A stretch of 64,000 bases of DNA from AC-32 sp963788215 (GTDB taxonomy: Bacteria; Actinomycetota; Thermoleophilia; Gaiellales; Gaiellaceae). The DNA is taken from positions 1 to 64,000 of the forward strand of contig CAWBFX010000010.1 of assembly GCA_963788215.1 (NCBI GenBank), given 5' to 3'. Position 1 is the stretch's first letter, and each line of letters starts with the position of its first letter. Positions 16,809-25,742 of this stretch are shown piece after piece. The notes beneath the pieces were generated by a model. It searched no databases and was not told the origin of the DNA. It worked only from the letters and a program-made list of their open reading frames with translations. The position numbers and the translations under genes are program-made.

Positions 16809-18751
16809 CCGACGTCGCGCTGCACGACCCGCACGCGGTACACGCGCCACCGAAGCCGCCGCCGACCGGCTTCCGCCGCCTGCTCGCGCCGGGCTGGCTG
16901 CGCGTGCCGTGGATGACCGCGCTCTTCTTCGGCATCGGCGCCGGGATCACGTGCCTCGTGCGCTGGCTCGAGGGCTGGCAGCCGATCTGGGACGGCCAGG
17001 TGATCACGACCGTCGAGCTGACTACGGTGCCGCTCGGCTTCCTGGCCGCGATCGGCGGCTTCGACTACTGGATGCGCTACGCGGTCGGCTCGCCCACGCG
17101 CGAGGAGGACCACTCCAGCCACGGCGCGCACAGCTGGCGCGACTACTTCCGGATCAACACCGACCACAAGGTGATCGGGATCCAGTACCTGGTCACGACG
17201 ATCTTCTTCTTCGTGATCGCGGGGCTGCTCGCGATGATGATGCGCGCCGAGCTCGCCCAGCCCGGGATGCAGTTCGTCGACAACCAGCTCTTCAACGGCC
17301 TCTTCTCGGTGCACGCGGCGCTGATGATCTTCCTGTTCGTGATCCCAGCGTTCGCCGGGATCGGCAACTACGTGATCCCGCTGATGATCGGCGCGCCGGA
17401 CATGGCGTTCCCGAAGCTGAACGCGCTCTCCTTCTGGCTGCTTCCGATCGCCGGTTTCATGATGCTCTCCAGCTTCCTGGCGCCCGGCGGCCCCTTCGCG
17501 GCCGGCTGGACGGGCTACGCGCCGCTCTCCTCGACGCACCAGCCGATCGGCGCGATCTTCTTCAACATGGGCGTCCAGTGGGCGGGCGCGAGCTCGATCA
17601 TGACCGCGCTCAACTTCCTGGTCACGATCATCACGATGCGCGCGCCCGGCATGAGCTTCTGGCGCATGCCGCTGCTCGTCTGGGCCAACTTCACGACCTC
17701 ACTGCTGGTCGTGATCGCGACGCCGTTCATCGCCGGGTCGCAGTTCTTCGTGATGTTCGACCACGTGATGCACACGGACTTCTTCAACTACCAGGCCGGG
17801 GGCTACCCGCTCGGCTACCAGCACATCTTCTGGTTCTACTCCCACCCGGCCGTCTACATCATGATGCTGCCCGGCTTCGGGATCGCCTCGGAGGTGATCT
17901 CCGTGATGGCGAGGAAACCGATCTTCGGCTACCGACTGATGGCCCTCTCGCTGATGGCCATCCTCGTGCTCGGCTTCTCGGTCTGGGCGCACCACATGTT
18001 CGTCGCCGGGATGGCGCCGTGGCTGCGCGTGCCGATGATGGTGACCTCGATGGTGATCGCGGTCCCGACCGGGATCAAGGTCTTCTCCTGGCTCGCGACG
18101 TTATGGGACGGGCGGATCCACTTCGACACGCCCATGCTGTTCGCGCTCGGCTTCGTCTCGATGTTCGTGATCGGCGGCCTTTCGGGGATCTACCTCGCCG
18201 CTGTTCCGATCGACATCCACGTCTCGGACACGTACTTCGTGGTCGCCCACATCCACTACGTGCTCTTCGGCGGGTCGCTCTTCACGATCTTCGCGGGGAT
18301 CTACTTCTGGTTCCCGAAGATGACCGGCCGTATGTACGACGAGCGCCTCGGGAAGCTGCACTTCTGGCTGACGTTCGTCGGCTTCAACCTGACGTTCTTC
18401 CCGATGCACTGGCTCGGGATCCAGGGGATGCCGCGGCGCGTGGCCGACTACGTGCCGCGCTTCGCGGACGTGAACCTGTTCATCTCGATCGCGTCCTTCG
18501 GGCTCGGCGCCTCGACGCTCGTCTTCCTCTACAACATGATCACGAGCTGGCGCTTCGGGCCGGCGGCCGAGGCGAACCCCTGGCGCTCGCTGACGCTCGA
18601 ATGGCAGGTCAGCTCGCCGCCGCCGATCTTCAACTTCGACGAGATCCCGCAGGTCGTGGGCAACCCGTACGAGTACGGCGTCGAGGGCGCCCGGCACGCG
18701 GTCTTCAACGGCGACCGCGCGGGCACGCTCGAGGAGGTGCCGGCGCGATGA
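16805..18751 (+). CDS. ctaD: Cytochrome c oxidase subunit I
   Basis: 648 aa, polytopic heme-copper oxidase subunit that reduces O2 and pumps protons. Contains the CuB/Tyr region FWFYSHPAVYIMMLPGFG (HPAVYI), the HH pair in WAHHMFVAG, and DTYFVVAHIHYVLFGG with the heme a and a3 histidines. An N-terminal extension of about 100 residues carries two or three helices before the conserved core starting DHKVIGIQY. GGAGG lies 7 nt before the GTG start, which overlaps the ctaC stop. Confidence 0.95.
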   Translation: MTDVALHDPHAVHAPPKPPPTGFRRLLAPGWLRVPWMTALFFGIGAGITCLVRWLEGWQPIWDGQVITTVELTTVPLGFLAAIGGFDYWMRYAVGSPTREEDHSSHGAHSWRDYFRINTDHKVIGIQYLVTTIFFFVIAGLLAMMMRAELAQPGMQFVDNQLFNGLFSVHAALMIFLFVIPAFAGIGNYVIPLMIGAPDMAFPKLNALSFWLLPIAGFMMLSSFLAPGGPFAAGWTGYAPLSSTHQPIGAIFFNMGVQWAGASSIMTALNFLVTIITMRAPGMSFWRMPLLVWANFTTSLLVVIATPFIAGSQFFVMFDHVMHTDFFNYQAGGYPLGYQHIFWFYSHPAVYIMMLPGFGIASEVISVMARKPIFGYRLMALSLMAILVLGFSVWAHHMFVAGMAPWLRVPMMVTSMVIAVPTGIKVFSWLATLWDGRIHFDTPMLFALGFVSMFVIGGLSGIYLAAVPIDIHVSDTYFVVAHIHYVLFGGSLFTIFAGIYFWFPKMTGRMYDERLGKLHFWLTFVGFNLTFFPMHWLGIQGMPRRVADYVPRFADVNLFISIASFGLGASTLVFLYNMITSWRFGPAAEANPWRSLTLEWQVSSPPPIFNFDEIPQVVGNPYEYGVEGARHAVFNGDRAGTLEEVPAR

Positions 18752-19590
18752 AGCACGTTCTCGTGATCGCCAACGAGACCGTCGCCGGCCGCAGGCTCAT
18801 CGAGGCCCTGGAACGCCGGAGCGCCGAAGGCTCGCTCCTCGTCACGGTCGTGGCGCCGGTCAACCAGCCGCGCGAGGGGTACGTGATCTACGAGGACACG
18901 CGCCGCGCCTCCGCGGGCCGCAGGCTCGAGCGGACGCTAGAGACCCTTCGCGGCGAGGGCATCGCGGCGTCGGGCCACGTGGTCGAGGCCGATCCGGTCG
19001 CGGCGCTCAAGGACGCGCTGGCCCAGGTGGAGCCGCGGCCCGACGAGATCATCGTCTCGACGCACCCGCGGCAGCGCTCGGGCTGGCTGCGGCGGAACGT
19101 CGTCGAGCGGATCCGCAAGGCCGCCGGCGACATTCCCGTCGAGCACATCGAGGTCGACCTCGACGAGGAGAAGGGCGGCGAGGCGAACGTGCTCGTCGTC
19201 GCCAACCAGACGCTGGTCGGCGATCCGCTCCTCGACAAGATCCGCGCACGAGCCGAGCAAGGGCCTGCGTCGTTCCTGATCCTCTGCCCGCAGAGCGACC
19301 CGACCGCTGCGGAGCACCCGGAGGCCGAGCGGCGGCTGAGGCGGGCGCTCACGATCCTCCGCGCCGAAGGCCTCGACGTTCACGGGCAGATTTCACACCC
19401 CGATCCGTTCACGGCCGCCTCGCAGGCAGTCCAGGACGAGCGCGTCGACGAGATCATCGTCTCGACGTTTCCGGGCGAGAACCGCTCGAACTGGCTCCGC
19501 GGCGACGTCGTCAACCGGCTGCGCAAGGCGACCGGCCTGCCCGTCGACCACATCGAGATCGAGGTCGAGCCGGAGGCGGCCCAGGTATGA
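18748..19590 (+). CDS. Tandem universal-stress-like domain protein within the oxidase operon
   Basis: 280 aa, soluble, made of two copies of an alpha/beta domain. Each starts with a buried strand and ANxT (VLVIANETVAG; VLVVANQTLVG) and ends with a DEIIVSThP..WLR..VV..R motif (DEIIVSTHPRQRSGWLRR; DEIIVSTFPGENRSNWLRG). The fold pattern fits the USP/HUP class, but the canonical GxxG-9x-G(S/T) ATP-binding motif is absent. The ATG overlaps the ctaD stop and the stop overlaps ctaE, so it is made with the oxidase. A third copy is fused to the subunit IV-like protein two genes on. Role unknown. Confidence 0.72.
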   Translation: MKHVLVIANETVAGRRLIEALERRSAEGSLLVTVVAPVNQPREGYVIYEDTRRASAGRRLERTLETLRGEGIAASGHVVEADPVAALKDALAQVEPRPDEIIVSTHPRQRSGWLRRNVVERIRKAAGDIPVEHIEVDLDEEKGGEANVLVVANQTLVGDPLLDKIRARAEQGPASFLILCPQSDPTAAEHPEAERRLRRALTILRAEGLDVHGQISHPDPFTAASQAVQDERVDEIIVSTFPGENRSNWLRGDVVNRLRKATGLPVDHIEIEVEPEAAQV

Positions 19591-20177
19591 GCGCCCACGC
19601 CGAGGCGCACGGCCCCCCCGTCGCGAACCAGAGCTCGCGCGTCGACGCGCGCACGCTCGGGATGTTCCTGTTCATCGCGTCGGAGATCATGCTCTTCGGC
19701 TCGTTCTTCACGGCCTACTTCTTCGTCCGCGTCGCAGCGGGCACGCCGTGGCCGACCCCGCCCTACGAGCTGCCGGTCTTCGTCGCCGGGATGAACACGA
19801 TCATCCTCGTGACGTCGAGCTTCACGATGCACTGGGCGCTGCAGGCCATCAAGCGCGGGAACCGCTCGGGCCTGCAGGCCGGGCTGACGCTGACCTTTCT
19901 GCTCGGCCTCACCTTCTTGCTGACGCAGATCCTCGAGTACTCGCGGATCGGCTTCGCGCCCTACACCGACGCGTTCGGGACGATCTTCTTCTGCCTCACC
20001 GGCCTCCACGGAGCGCACGTCTTCGTCGGGCTGACGCTGCTCCTCTTCGCCACGATTCGCTCGTACCGCGGGCACTACTCGCCCGAAGCGCACCACGGAG
20101 TCGAGATCCCCGGGATCTACTGGCACTTCGTGGACGTGATGTGGATCGTGGTCTACACGACGGTCTACATCCTCTAG
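19587..20177 (+). CDS. ctaE: Cytochrome c oxidase subunit III
   Basis: 196 aa with five membrane helices, the short form typical of actinobacteria and other bacteria lacking the first two helices. LGMFLFIASEIMLFGSFFTAYF, the GLHGAHVFVGL motif and the C-terminal YWHFVDVMWIVVYTTVYIL are subunit III signatures. It stabilises subunit I in the membrane. The ATG overlaps the stop of the universal-stress-like gene (ATGA). Confidence 0.93.
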   Translation: MSAHAEAHGPPVANQSSRVDARTLGMFLFIASEIMLFGSFFTAYFFVRVAAGTPWPTPPYELPVFVAGMNTIILVTSSFTMHWALQAIKRGNRSGLQAGLTLTFLLGLTFLLTQILEYSRIGFAPYTDAFGTIFFCLTGLHGAHVFVGLTLLLFATIRSYRGHYSPEAHHGVEIPGIYWHFVDVMWIVVYTTVYIL

Positions 20178-20187
20178 CCTCCGGCCC

Positions 20188-20838
20188 GTGAAGAACCCGC
20201 TTCGCAGTGAGGCCGACGCGTTCCAGTTCCTCCTGGGCGCCGCGGTCTACTTCGGGCTGATCGCGATCGCGGGCGTGATCAATCCCTGGGCGGGGCTCGT
20301 GGTGTTCATCGTCCTCACCGCGGCCGTGCTCGTCTGGTGGATGCGGGCGCGCCGTCACGAAGTCCCGCCTAAAGAGGCGCCACGGCGCCGGGGCGGCCCG
20401 GACGAGCGGCGCATCCTCGTGGTCGCGAACGAGACCGTCGGCGGCGAGGCGCTGCGCGAGCAGATTCGCAAGCAGACCGAGGGCTACCGCGCAGAGGTGC
20501 TCGTCGTCACCCCGGCGCTGAACTCCCCTATCCGGCACTTCACGTCGGACGTCGACGGCGCACGCGAGCAGGCGCGTCAGCGGCTCGAGCAGAGCCTCGG
20601 CCGGCTCCGGGATGCGGGGATCGAGGCGCGCGGCGAGGTCGGCGACGGCGACCCGCTGCAGGCGATCGAGGACGCCCTCCGCACCTTCGGCGCCGACGAG
20701 GTGATCGTCTCGACGCATCCAGAAGGCCGCTCGCACTGGCTCGAACGAGGCGTCGTCACGAGCGCGCGCGAGCGCTTCGAGGTCCCGATCACGCACGTCG
20801 TGGTCGACCTCGAGGCCGAACGCGACGAAGTGCGCTGA
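20188..20838 (+). CDS. Subunit IV-like two-helix membrane protein fused to a universal-stress-like domain
   Basis: 216 aa. Residues 13-52 form two membrane helices (FQFLLGAAVYFGLIAIAGVI; WAGLVVFIVLTAAVLVWWM) resembling small actinobacterial oxidase subunit IV. RARRH follows (positive-inside), so the remaining 150 residues lie in the cytoplasm. That part is the same domain found twice in the upstream tandem protein, with ILVVANETVGG at its start and DEVIVSTHPEGRSHWLERGVV near its end. GTG start 10 nt after ctaE. The fusion ties this domain physically to the oxidase. The gene faces the diheme cytochrome gene, one base between the stops. Confidence 0.72.
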   Translation: MKNPLRSEADAFQFLLGAAVYFGLIAIAGVINPWAGLVVFIVLTAAVLVWWMRARRHEVPPKEAPRRRGGPDERRILVVANETVGGEALREQIRKQTEGYRAEVLVVTPALNSPIRHFTSDVDGAREQARQRLEQSLGRLRDAGIEARGEVGDGDPLQAIEDALRTFGADEVIVSTHPEGRSHWLERGVVTSARERFEVPITHVVVDLEAERDEVR

Positions 20839-20839
20839 G

Positions 20840-21450
20840 CTACTTCTTGCCGGCGTTGTCGCTGACGTACTTCGCGACGGCCTTGATCTGAGCGTCGGTC
20901 AGCTTGCCCTTGAACGCGGGCATGATCGCGCCGCCGTTCGTGACCTGACGCTCGGCGCGCGCGAGGCTGGGCTTGAGGTCGTCGAGGTTCGGGCCGACGG
21001 TCCCGCTCGTCCCCGCCGCAGCGAGCGTGTGACAGCTCCCGCAGTTCGCCGAGAAGATGTCCTTTCCGCTCGTCGCGCTCGCCCCGCCGCCGCCCTGGCC
21101 CGGAACCCCCGCGGAGGCGGCGACGAACGCGGAGACCGAGTCCGCGTCGGCTCCCTTGACGAGGTCGGCCGGCATCTTCCCGCTCGCGAGCGCGATCTGC
21201 TGGCGGACGACCTGCTGGATCGTCACGTGCTCGAAACCTTGCTTCCGGTCGGATGCGAAAGGCCTCGTCCAGGTTCGGTCCGACGGTGCCGTGCGTCCCC
21301 GCGGCGGCCGAGCGTGTGGCAACCCCCGCACTTCGCCTGGAAGAGCTGCTTGCCCTTCGTCTGGTCGCCGCTCTTGACGATCCCGCCGGTTCCGCACCCC
21401 GCCGCCAGCAGCGCGGCCAGGACCCCGAGGACCGCCGCTCCGGCGCGCAC
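20840..21450 (-). CDS. Diheme cytochrome c lipoprotein, broken by two single-base insertions
   Basis: Read on one frame from GTG 21450, the protein starts with a lipobox signal (LAALLAAGCG) and a first heme motif CGGCHTL, then becomes nonsense. The correct sense resumes one frame over (AAGTHGTVGPNLDEAF), then again in a third frame (ASDRKQGFEHV) to a second heme site CGSCHTLAAAG and MPAFKGKLTDAQ. Removing one base near 21301-21311 and one near 21257-21260 gives 202 aa with two parallel cytochrome c domains (each CHTLAAAGT.GTVGPNLD). It was probably an extracytoplasmic electron carrier for the oxidase. Start overlaps the STAS stop (TAGTG). Confidence 0.75.
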
Positions 21451-21809
21451 TACGCCGAGGTCTGGCCCGAGATTGCCGAGACGGCCTCGTCGCGCGTCGG
21501 GTAGATCGTGAAGACGCGGTCGAGCCCGGTGATCTCGAAGATCTTCGTGATGTTGCGGTCGCTGCAGACGAGCGAGAGCTGGCCGTCGTTCGTGCGCAGC
21601 CGCTTGACGCCGCCGACCAGCACGCCGAGCGTCGTGGAGTCGATGAACGTGGTGCTCGAGAAGTCGACCACGACCTCCTTGGCGCCTTTGCCGATCGCGT
21701 CGAGGAGCTCCTGCTTGAACTCCGGCGCGGTGTAGAGGTCGACCTCGCCCGAGAGCGCGATCACGTAGAGGTCGTCACCCACCTGCTCGGTGCTGATGTC
21801 GAAGTTCAC
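21450..21809 (-). CDS. Anti-sigma factor antagonist, STAS domain
   Basis: 119 aa, a single STAS domain. Such proteins bind an anti-sigma kinase and are switched by phosphorylation of a serine. The serine sits in TTFIDSTTLGVLVGG, with the usual D-S-x-x-L spacing, and the strand ALSGEVDLYTAPEF is the N-terminal hallmark. GTG start. Upstream is the TPR membrane protein (12 nt gap) and downstream the diheme cytochrome. No sigma factor or anti-sigma gene lies nearby, so its partner is elsewhere. Confidence 0.85.
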   Translation of the reverse strand: MNFDISTEQVGDDLYVIALSGEVDLYTAPEFKQELLDAIGKGAKEVVVDFSSTTFIDSTTLGVLVGGVKRLRTNDGQLSLVCSDRNITKIFEITGLDRVFTIYPTRDEAVSAISGQTSA

Positions 21810-21821
21810 GCGCGGCGGATA

Positions 21822-22697
21822 CTAGTGTTTCTGCTTCGGGAGGAAGGCCTGAAGCTGCGCGATCGTCTGCTGGGCCAGCGTCGCCTGGACGCCGTTCGGC
21901 TCGAGCTTGAGGTAACGCTTGTAGGCGGCGATCGCGAGCCGCGCGTGCTGCGGCTGTCCGCTGACCTGGAGCGTGTCCTTGGCGATGCTCGCGAGCTGCA
22001 ACTGGGCGTTTGCCTCCTCCGAGGTTCCTTGCGCCGCGGCCGCCAGCCGCTTGTACGCGGTCTCGGCCTTCGTGAACGCGGTGCCCACCTTGGTGAACGC
22101 CTCCGTCGCCTGCGTCTTGAGCGTCTGGCTGAGCGGGTCGGCGGTGAACGCCTGCCCGAAGTTCGAGTTGACGTCGACACCGGGCGGCGCGGCGTTCGCA
22201 GCGGCAAGAGCGGCCTGCGCGTCGGCTGCGGCGTTGCGGGCCGTCTCCGCCTGGCTCTGGTAGATGCTCGCCAGCCGCGAGAGCACGTCGAGATCCTTCG
22301 GCTTGGCCTTCAGCGCGGACTCGAGCGTCGCCGTGGCCGCGGCGGTGTCCTGCTGCTGCTGGTAGAGCGTGGCGAGGTCGAGGTACGGCTCGGTGTTCCG
22401 CGGATGCGCGGCGATCTTCTTCTGGTCGCTCTTGATCTGCGAGCTCACCGAGCTGCCCGTGCTGCCGTGGAAGAGGTTGCTGAGGACATCGGCGACCCCG
22501 CCCGAGCCGGAGCCGACGCCGAGCAGGACGAAACCCGCCGCGAACACGACCGCGAGCAAGACGTAGATCACCTTCGCGTGCCTGCGCAGGCGCGAGAAGA
22601 AGAGCTGCTCTTCCCAGCTGGGAGGCGCCTTCTGCTTTCGCTTCGGCTGTGCCGCCTGCGCGCGCTTGCGCTGTGCCTGTGCCGCTCCTCGGGCCAT
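21822..22697 (-). CDS. TPR-like membrane-anchored protein
   Basis: 291 aa. A very basic, Gln/Lys/Arg-rich cytoplasmic head (QAQRKRAQAAQPKRKQK) is followed by one membrane helix (VIYVLLAVVFAAGFVLLGVG) and an external helical region with TPR-like repeats (EPYLDLATLYQQQQDTAAATATLESAL; ARLAIAAYKRYLKLEPNG). Function not recognised; scaffolding of an envelope complex is possible. ATG 22697 chosen; the longer upstream frame has no family-like content. Followed by the STAS gene in the same orientation. Confidence 0.7.
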   Translation of the reverse strand: MARGAAQAQRKRAQAAQPKRKQKAPPSWEEQLFFSRLRRHAKVIYVLLAVVFAAGFVLLGVGSGSGGVADVLSNLFHGSTGSSVSSQIKSDQKKIAAHPRNTEPYLDLATLYQQQQDTAAATATLESALKAKPKDLDVLSRLASIYQSQAETARNAAADAQAALAAANAAPPGVDVNSNFGQAFTADPLSQTLKTQATEAFTKVGTAFTKAETAYKRLAAAAQGTSEEANAQLQLASIAKDTLQVSGQPQHARLAIAAYKRYLKLEPNGVQATLAQQTIAQLQAFLPKQKH

Positions 22698-22704
22698 GTG
22701 ACTC

Positions 22705-23709
22705 TTAGGGTATCTGCGTTTCCAGAGAACGGAAGGCGTCCCACTCGAAGCTCGCGCCGATCGCCTCGAGGCGGTTCCTGGTCTCCGCGTCGCAGAGCGC
22801 GCCATCGACCCCGGCCGCATAGAAGTCCTGCGGGTCGAGCCCCAGACTGACGGCCGCCGCGCAGTCGCGGGCGAGGTCGGTGCCGAAGAGCGCCGGGTCG
22901 TCGGTGGAGATCGAGCAGCGCACGCCGGCGGCGGCGAGCTGGGGCAGCGGGTGCTCGTCGAGCGAGGCCACGGCGCGCGTCCGCACGTTCGAGATCGGGC
23001 AGACGTCGAGCACCGTCCCCCGGCCGGCGAGCTCCCGCACGAGGCCGGGGTCCTCGACGGCTCGGATCCCGTGGCGGATGCGGTCGGCCTTGAGCGCGTC
23101 GAGCGCGCCGCGGACCGACTCCGGGCCTACGACCTCGCCCGCGTGCGGGACCGACGCGAGGCCGCCCTCGCGTGCGATCGCGAACGCCCGCTCGTAGGGT
23201 TCCGGCGGGTGGCCCTCCTCCGGGCCGCCGAGCCCGAGGCCGACGACGCCGCGGTCCCTGTACTTGACCGCGTAACGCGCGGCCTCCTCCGCGGTCTTCG
23301 GGTCGTACACGCGCGGGATGTCCGGCGTCAGCCGCACCTCGACGCCGTGCAGCTCGCGCGCCTCCTGGGCGCCGTCGCAGTAGCCGCTGAAGACGTCGTC
23401 GGGGTCGAGCTCCTCCCGCCAGAGGCCTGGCGCGAAGATCCCCTCGAAGTAGACGGCGCCGTGAGCGGCAGCCTCCGCTGCGTAGTCGACGACCACCTGG
23501 CGGAAGTCGTCCGCGGTGCGGAGAGCGCCGGTTACGAGCATGAACACGTCGAGGAAGTGCGCGAAGTCGCGGAAGTCGTAGAGGGCTTCGACCTCCTCCT
23601 CCGTGCGCGCCGGCAGCGCGTAGTCGTTCCGCCGCGCCAGCTCGAGCAGCGTCTTCGGCCGCACCGTCCCCTCGAGGTGGACGTGCAGCTCGATCTTCGG
23701 ATACGTCAA
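22705..23709 (-). CDS. Adenosine deaminase family protein
   Basis: 334 aa, zinc-dependent purine or nucleoside deaminase. Metal and catalytic motifs are seen: ELHVHLEGT (two His), the HAGE motif (SVPHAGEVVGPESV), a RIRHGIRA histidine, and SISTDDPALFGT (catalytic Asp pair). Whether the substrate is adenosine, adenine or aminofutalosine cannot be told. I chose TTG 23709 (MTYPKIELH) with GGGAG 5 nt upstream; TTG 23730 and GTG 23724 would place the start inside a GC hairpin (23720-23740). The TatC gene precedes it on the same strand. Confidence 0.85.
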   Translation of the reverse strand: MTYPKIELHVHLEGTVRPKTLLELARRNDYALPARTEEEVEALYDFRDFAHFLDVFMLVTGALRTADDFRQVVVDYAAEAAAHGAVYFEGIFAPGLWREELDPDDVFSGYCDGAQEARELHGVEVRLTPDIPRVYDPKTAEEAARYAVKYRDRGVVGLGLGGPEEGHPPEPYERAFAIAREGGLASVPHAGEVVGPESVRGALDALKADRIRHGIRAVEDPGLVRELAGRGTVLDVCPISNVRTRAVASLDEHPLPQLAAAGVRCSISTDDPALFGTDLARDCAAAVSLGLDPQDFYAAGVDGALCDAETRNRLEAIGASFEWDAFRSLETQIP

Positions 23710-23773
23710 TCCCGCTCCCGGCACCGGCAAAGCCGGCGCCTCCGCTCCCTGATGAGCTCCGTCGAGCCTACGC

Positions 23774-24538
23774 TCATTCGGTCGCGACGGTGCTCGGCTC
23801 CCGGCGCCAGCGCGGCTCGAAGAACGTCGCGAGCCCGATCGAGAGCGCGTACAGGCCGACCAGCGGGATCACCGAGAGGATCGTCGACACCGGGTCGACG
23901 CCGGGAAGCAGCACGCCGATCACGGTCATCACGAAGATGCCCAGGCGCCAGGTGCGCCGAAGCTGCGCGGCCGACAGGATCCGGAGCCGCACGAGCGCGA
24001 GCACGAAGACCGGCACCTCGAAGGCGAGCGCGACGCCGAGGAGCACGAAGCTGACGAAGCGGTAGTAGTCACGGGCCCGGATGAGGATGTCGTAGTGCTC
24101 CGAGTCGTAGTTCGTCAGGAAGTGCAGCGCCGGCGGCAGGATCACGAAGTAGCCGAACGCGACGCCGCCCAGGCCGAGCGCGCTCGCGAAGAAGACGAGC
24201 ACGGCCATCGAGCGCTGCCGGGGCTCTTCGATCGCGGGCGCCAGGAACGCCCAGAGCTGCCAGAAGACGACCGGCAGGGCGATCAGGAAGGCTGCCCAGA
24301 GGCTGACCCAGATCGAGGTCGTGAAGGGCTCGATCGGGCTGAACGTGGCCGGCTTCTTGAGGTCGTCGGGCAGCGGCTCGTTCAGCCACTGCAGCAGGTG
24401 CCCGTGGAAGATGTAGGTGACGACGAACGCCGCCGCGAGCGCGCCAAGCGCGATGATCAGACGCGTGCGCAGCTCGTCGAGGTGCTCGACCAGCGTCGCC
24501 TCCTCGCCGTGGCGCAGGCGCCGCGGAAGACGCTTCAC
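23774..24538 (-). CDS. tatC: Sec-independent protein translocase TatC
   Basis: 254 aa, six membrane helices; the receptor for twin-arginine signal peptides. The N-terminal motif EEATLVEHLDELRTRLI is the conserved cytoplasmic segment, with the invariant Glu in HLDELR. The FSPIEPF loop and FGYFVILPPALHFL are also typical. GTG start 3 nt after the tatA stop, so tatA-tatC form an operon; tatB is absent, as in minimal TatAC systems. Confidence 0.94.
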   Translation of the reverse strand: MKRLPRRLRHGEEATLVEHLDELRTRLIIALGALAAAFVVTYIFHGHLLQWLNEPLPDDLKKPATFSPIEPFTTSIWVSLWAAFLIALPVVFWQLWAFLAPAIEEPRQRSMAVLVFFASALGLGGVAFGYFVILPPALHFLTNYDSEHYDILIRARDYYRFVSFVLLGVALAFEVPVFVLALVRLRILSAAQLRRTWRLGIFVMTVIGVLLPGVDPVSTILSVIPLVGLYALSIGLATFFEPRWRREPSTVATE

Positions 24539-24541
24539 GGG

Positions 24542-24733
24542 CTAGCTCTGGATGTCGTCGGCCGGCGGCGGCGGAAGCTCGGCGTGATCGTCTTTGCCGG
24601 CGATCGAATCCTTGAACTCGCGCATCCCCTTGCCGAGCGAGCGCCCCATCTCCGGGAGCCGCTTGGGGCCGAAGACGAGCAACGCGACGATCAGGATGAG
24701 GATCAGGCCGGAGATGCCGATCTCAGGAACCAT
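24542..24733 (-). CDS. tatA: Sec-independent protein translocase TatA
   Basis: 63 aa. One N-terminal membrane helix (IGISGLILILIVALLVFGP) followed by the hinge GPKRLPEMGRSLGKGMREFK and an acidic, proline-rich tail: the TatA/E architecture. It forms the translocation pore with TatC. ATG 24733 is the natural start; the frame extends upstream into the divergent SDR gene but that part is not coding. The promoter must lie in the 36-nt gap with the SDR gene or inside it. Confidence 0.93.
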   Translation of the reverse strand: MVPEIGISGLILILIVALLVFGPKRLPEMGRSLGKGMREFKDSIAGKDDHAELPPPPADDIQS

Positions 24734-24769
24734 GCTTTCAGGGTAGCGCGTCCGGGTACCGCGCGATAG

Positions 24770-25717
24770 ATGGCGAGGAAGAAACCGGTCTCCGAGCAGG
24801 TCGTCGTCGTGACGGGCGCCTCGAGCGGTCTCGGCCGCGCGATCGCGCGCGCCGCGGCGGAGCGGGGCGCGAAGGTCGTCGTCACCGGCAGGAACGAGGA
24901 GGCGCTCTCGAATGCCGTCTCGGAGATCGAGCGCGCCGGCTCGGAAGGACTCTCCGTCCCCGCGGACTGCACCGAGCAGGACCAGGTCGAGCGCGTCGTC
25001 GCCGAGGCGATAGAGCGCTTCGGCCGGATCGACACGTACGTCGCGAACGCGATCGTGACCGTCTACGCGGAGGCCGAGCGGCTCACCCCGGACGAGCTGC
25101 GCCGCGTGATCGACGTCAACTTCTTCGGCACGGTCTACGGCTACTGGGCGTCGCTGCCGCACCTGCGCGCGGCGAAGGGCACTTTCCTGCACATCAGCTC
25201 CGCGCTCGCCTATCGCGGGATCCCGCTCCAGGCCGCCTACTGCTCGTCGAAGGCCGGGTTGCGCGCGTTCTTCGAGTCGGCCCGGGTCGAGGAGCAGAAG
25301 GCCGGCACGGGCGTCGACATCTCGCTCGTTCTTCCCGGCGCGATCAACACCCCGCAGTTCGACCGCGACCGCCAGAAGATCGGTTACCAGCCCCAGCCGG
25401 TGCCGCCGATCTACCAGCCGGAGCCCTACGCAGAGGCCGCGCTGCACTGCATGGAGCGGCCGATTCGCGAGCTCCCGGTCTCCTGGGGCGCGCAGAAGCT
25501 TTTGTGGGGCCAGAAGCTCGCGCCGCGCGCCGGCGACTGGGTTCTGCGCCGAAACGGCTGGAAGAGCCAGCACACGGAGGAGACCAAGCCGCTCGACGCA
25601 CCCGACAACCTCTTCGATACCCTGCCTGGAGACCCGGGAGCGCACGGTCGGTTCGACGACCAGTCGCGCGGCTCCACGGTCTGGACGAAGTTGCGGCTGC
25701 TGCTCCCGAAGGGTTGA
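24770..25717 (+). CDS. Short-chain dehydrogenase/reductase
   Basis: 315 aa. Classical SDR core: VVVTGASSGLGRAIA (cofactor glycines), catalytic Ser in HISSALAYRG, Tyr and Lys in AAYCSSKAGL. The usual NNAG is replaced by VANAIV. After about residue 200 there is a 115-residue C-terminal extension rich in Pro and Trp that classical 250-aa SDRs lack; similar extended SDRs occur in actinobacteria. Substrate unknown. Divergent from tatA, 25 nt before sufC in the same direction. Confidence 0.82.
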   Translation: MARKKPVSEQVVVVTGASSGLGRAIARAAAERGAKVVVTGRNEEALSNAVSEIERAGSEGLSVPADCTEQDQVERVVAEAIERFGRIDTYVANAIVTVYAEAERLTPDELRRVIDVNFFGTVYGYWASLPHLRAAKGTFLHISSALAYRGIPLQAAYCSSKAGLRAFFESARVEEQKAGTGVDISLVLPGAINTPQFDRDRQKIGYQPQPVPPIYQPEPYAEAALHCMERPIRELPVSWGAQKLLWGQKLAPRAGDWVLRRNGWKSQHTEETKPLDAPDNLFDTLPGDPGAHGRFDDQSRGSTVWTKLRLLLPKG

Positions 25718-25742
25718 GGCAGGCCGCTAGCATGACTTGGAC

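Noticed and set aside
16789..18750. Long frame running parallel to ctaD in another phase
   Set aside because: It is the shadow of ctaD; only its 3' part from 18748 is a real gene, the universal-stress-like protein.
23720..23740. GC hairpin (GGCGCCGGC/GCCGGTGCC) before the adenosine deaminase gene as a terminator
   Set aside because: No T-run follows and it lies within a same-strand run of genes; it served only to argue against the upstream start codons.
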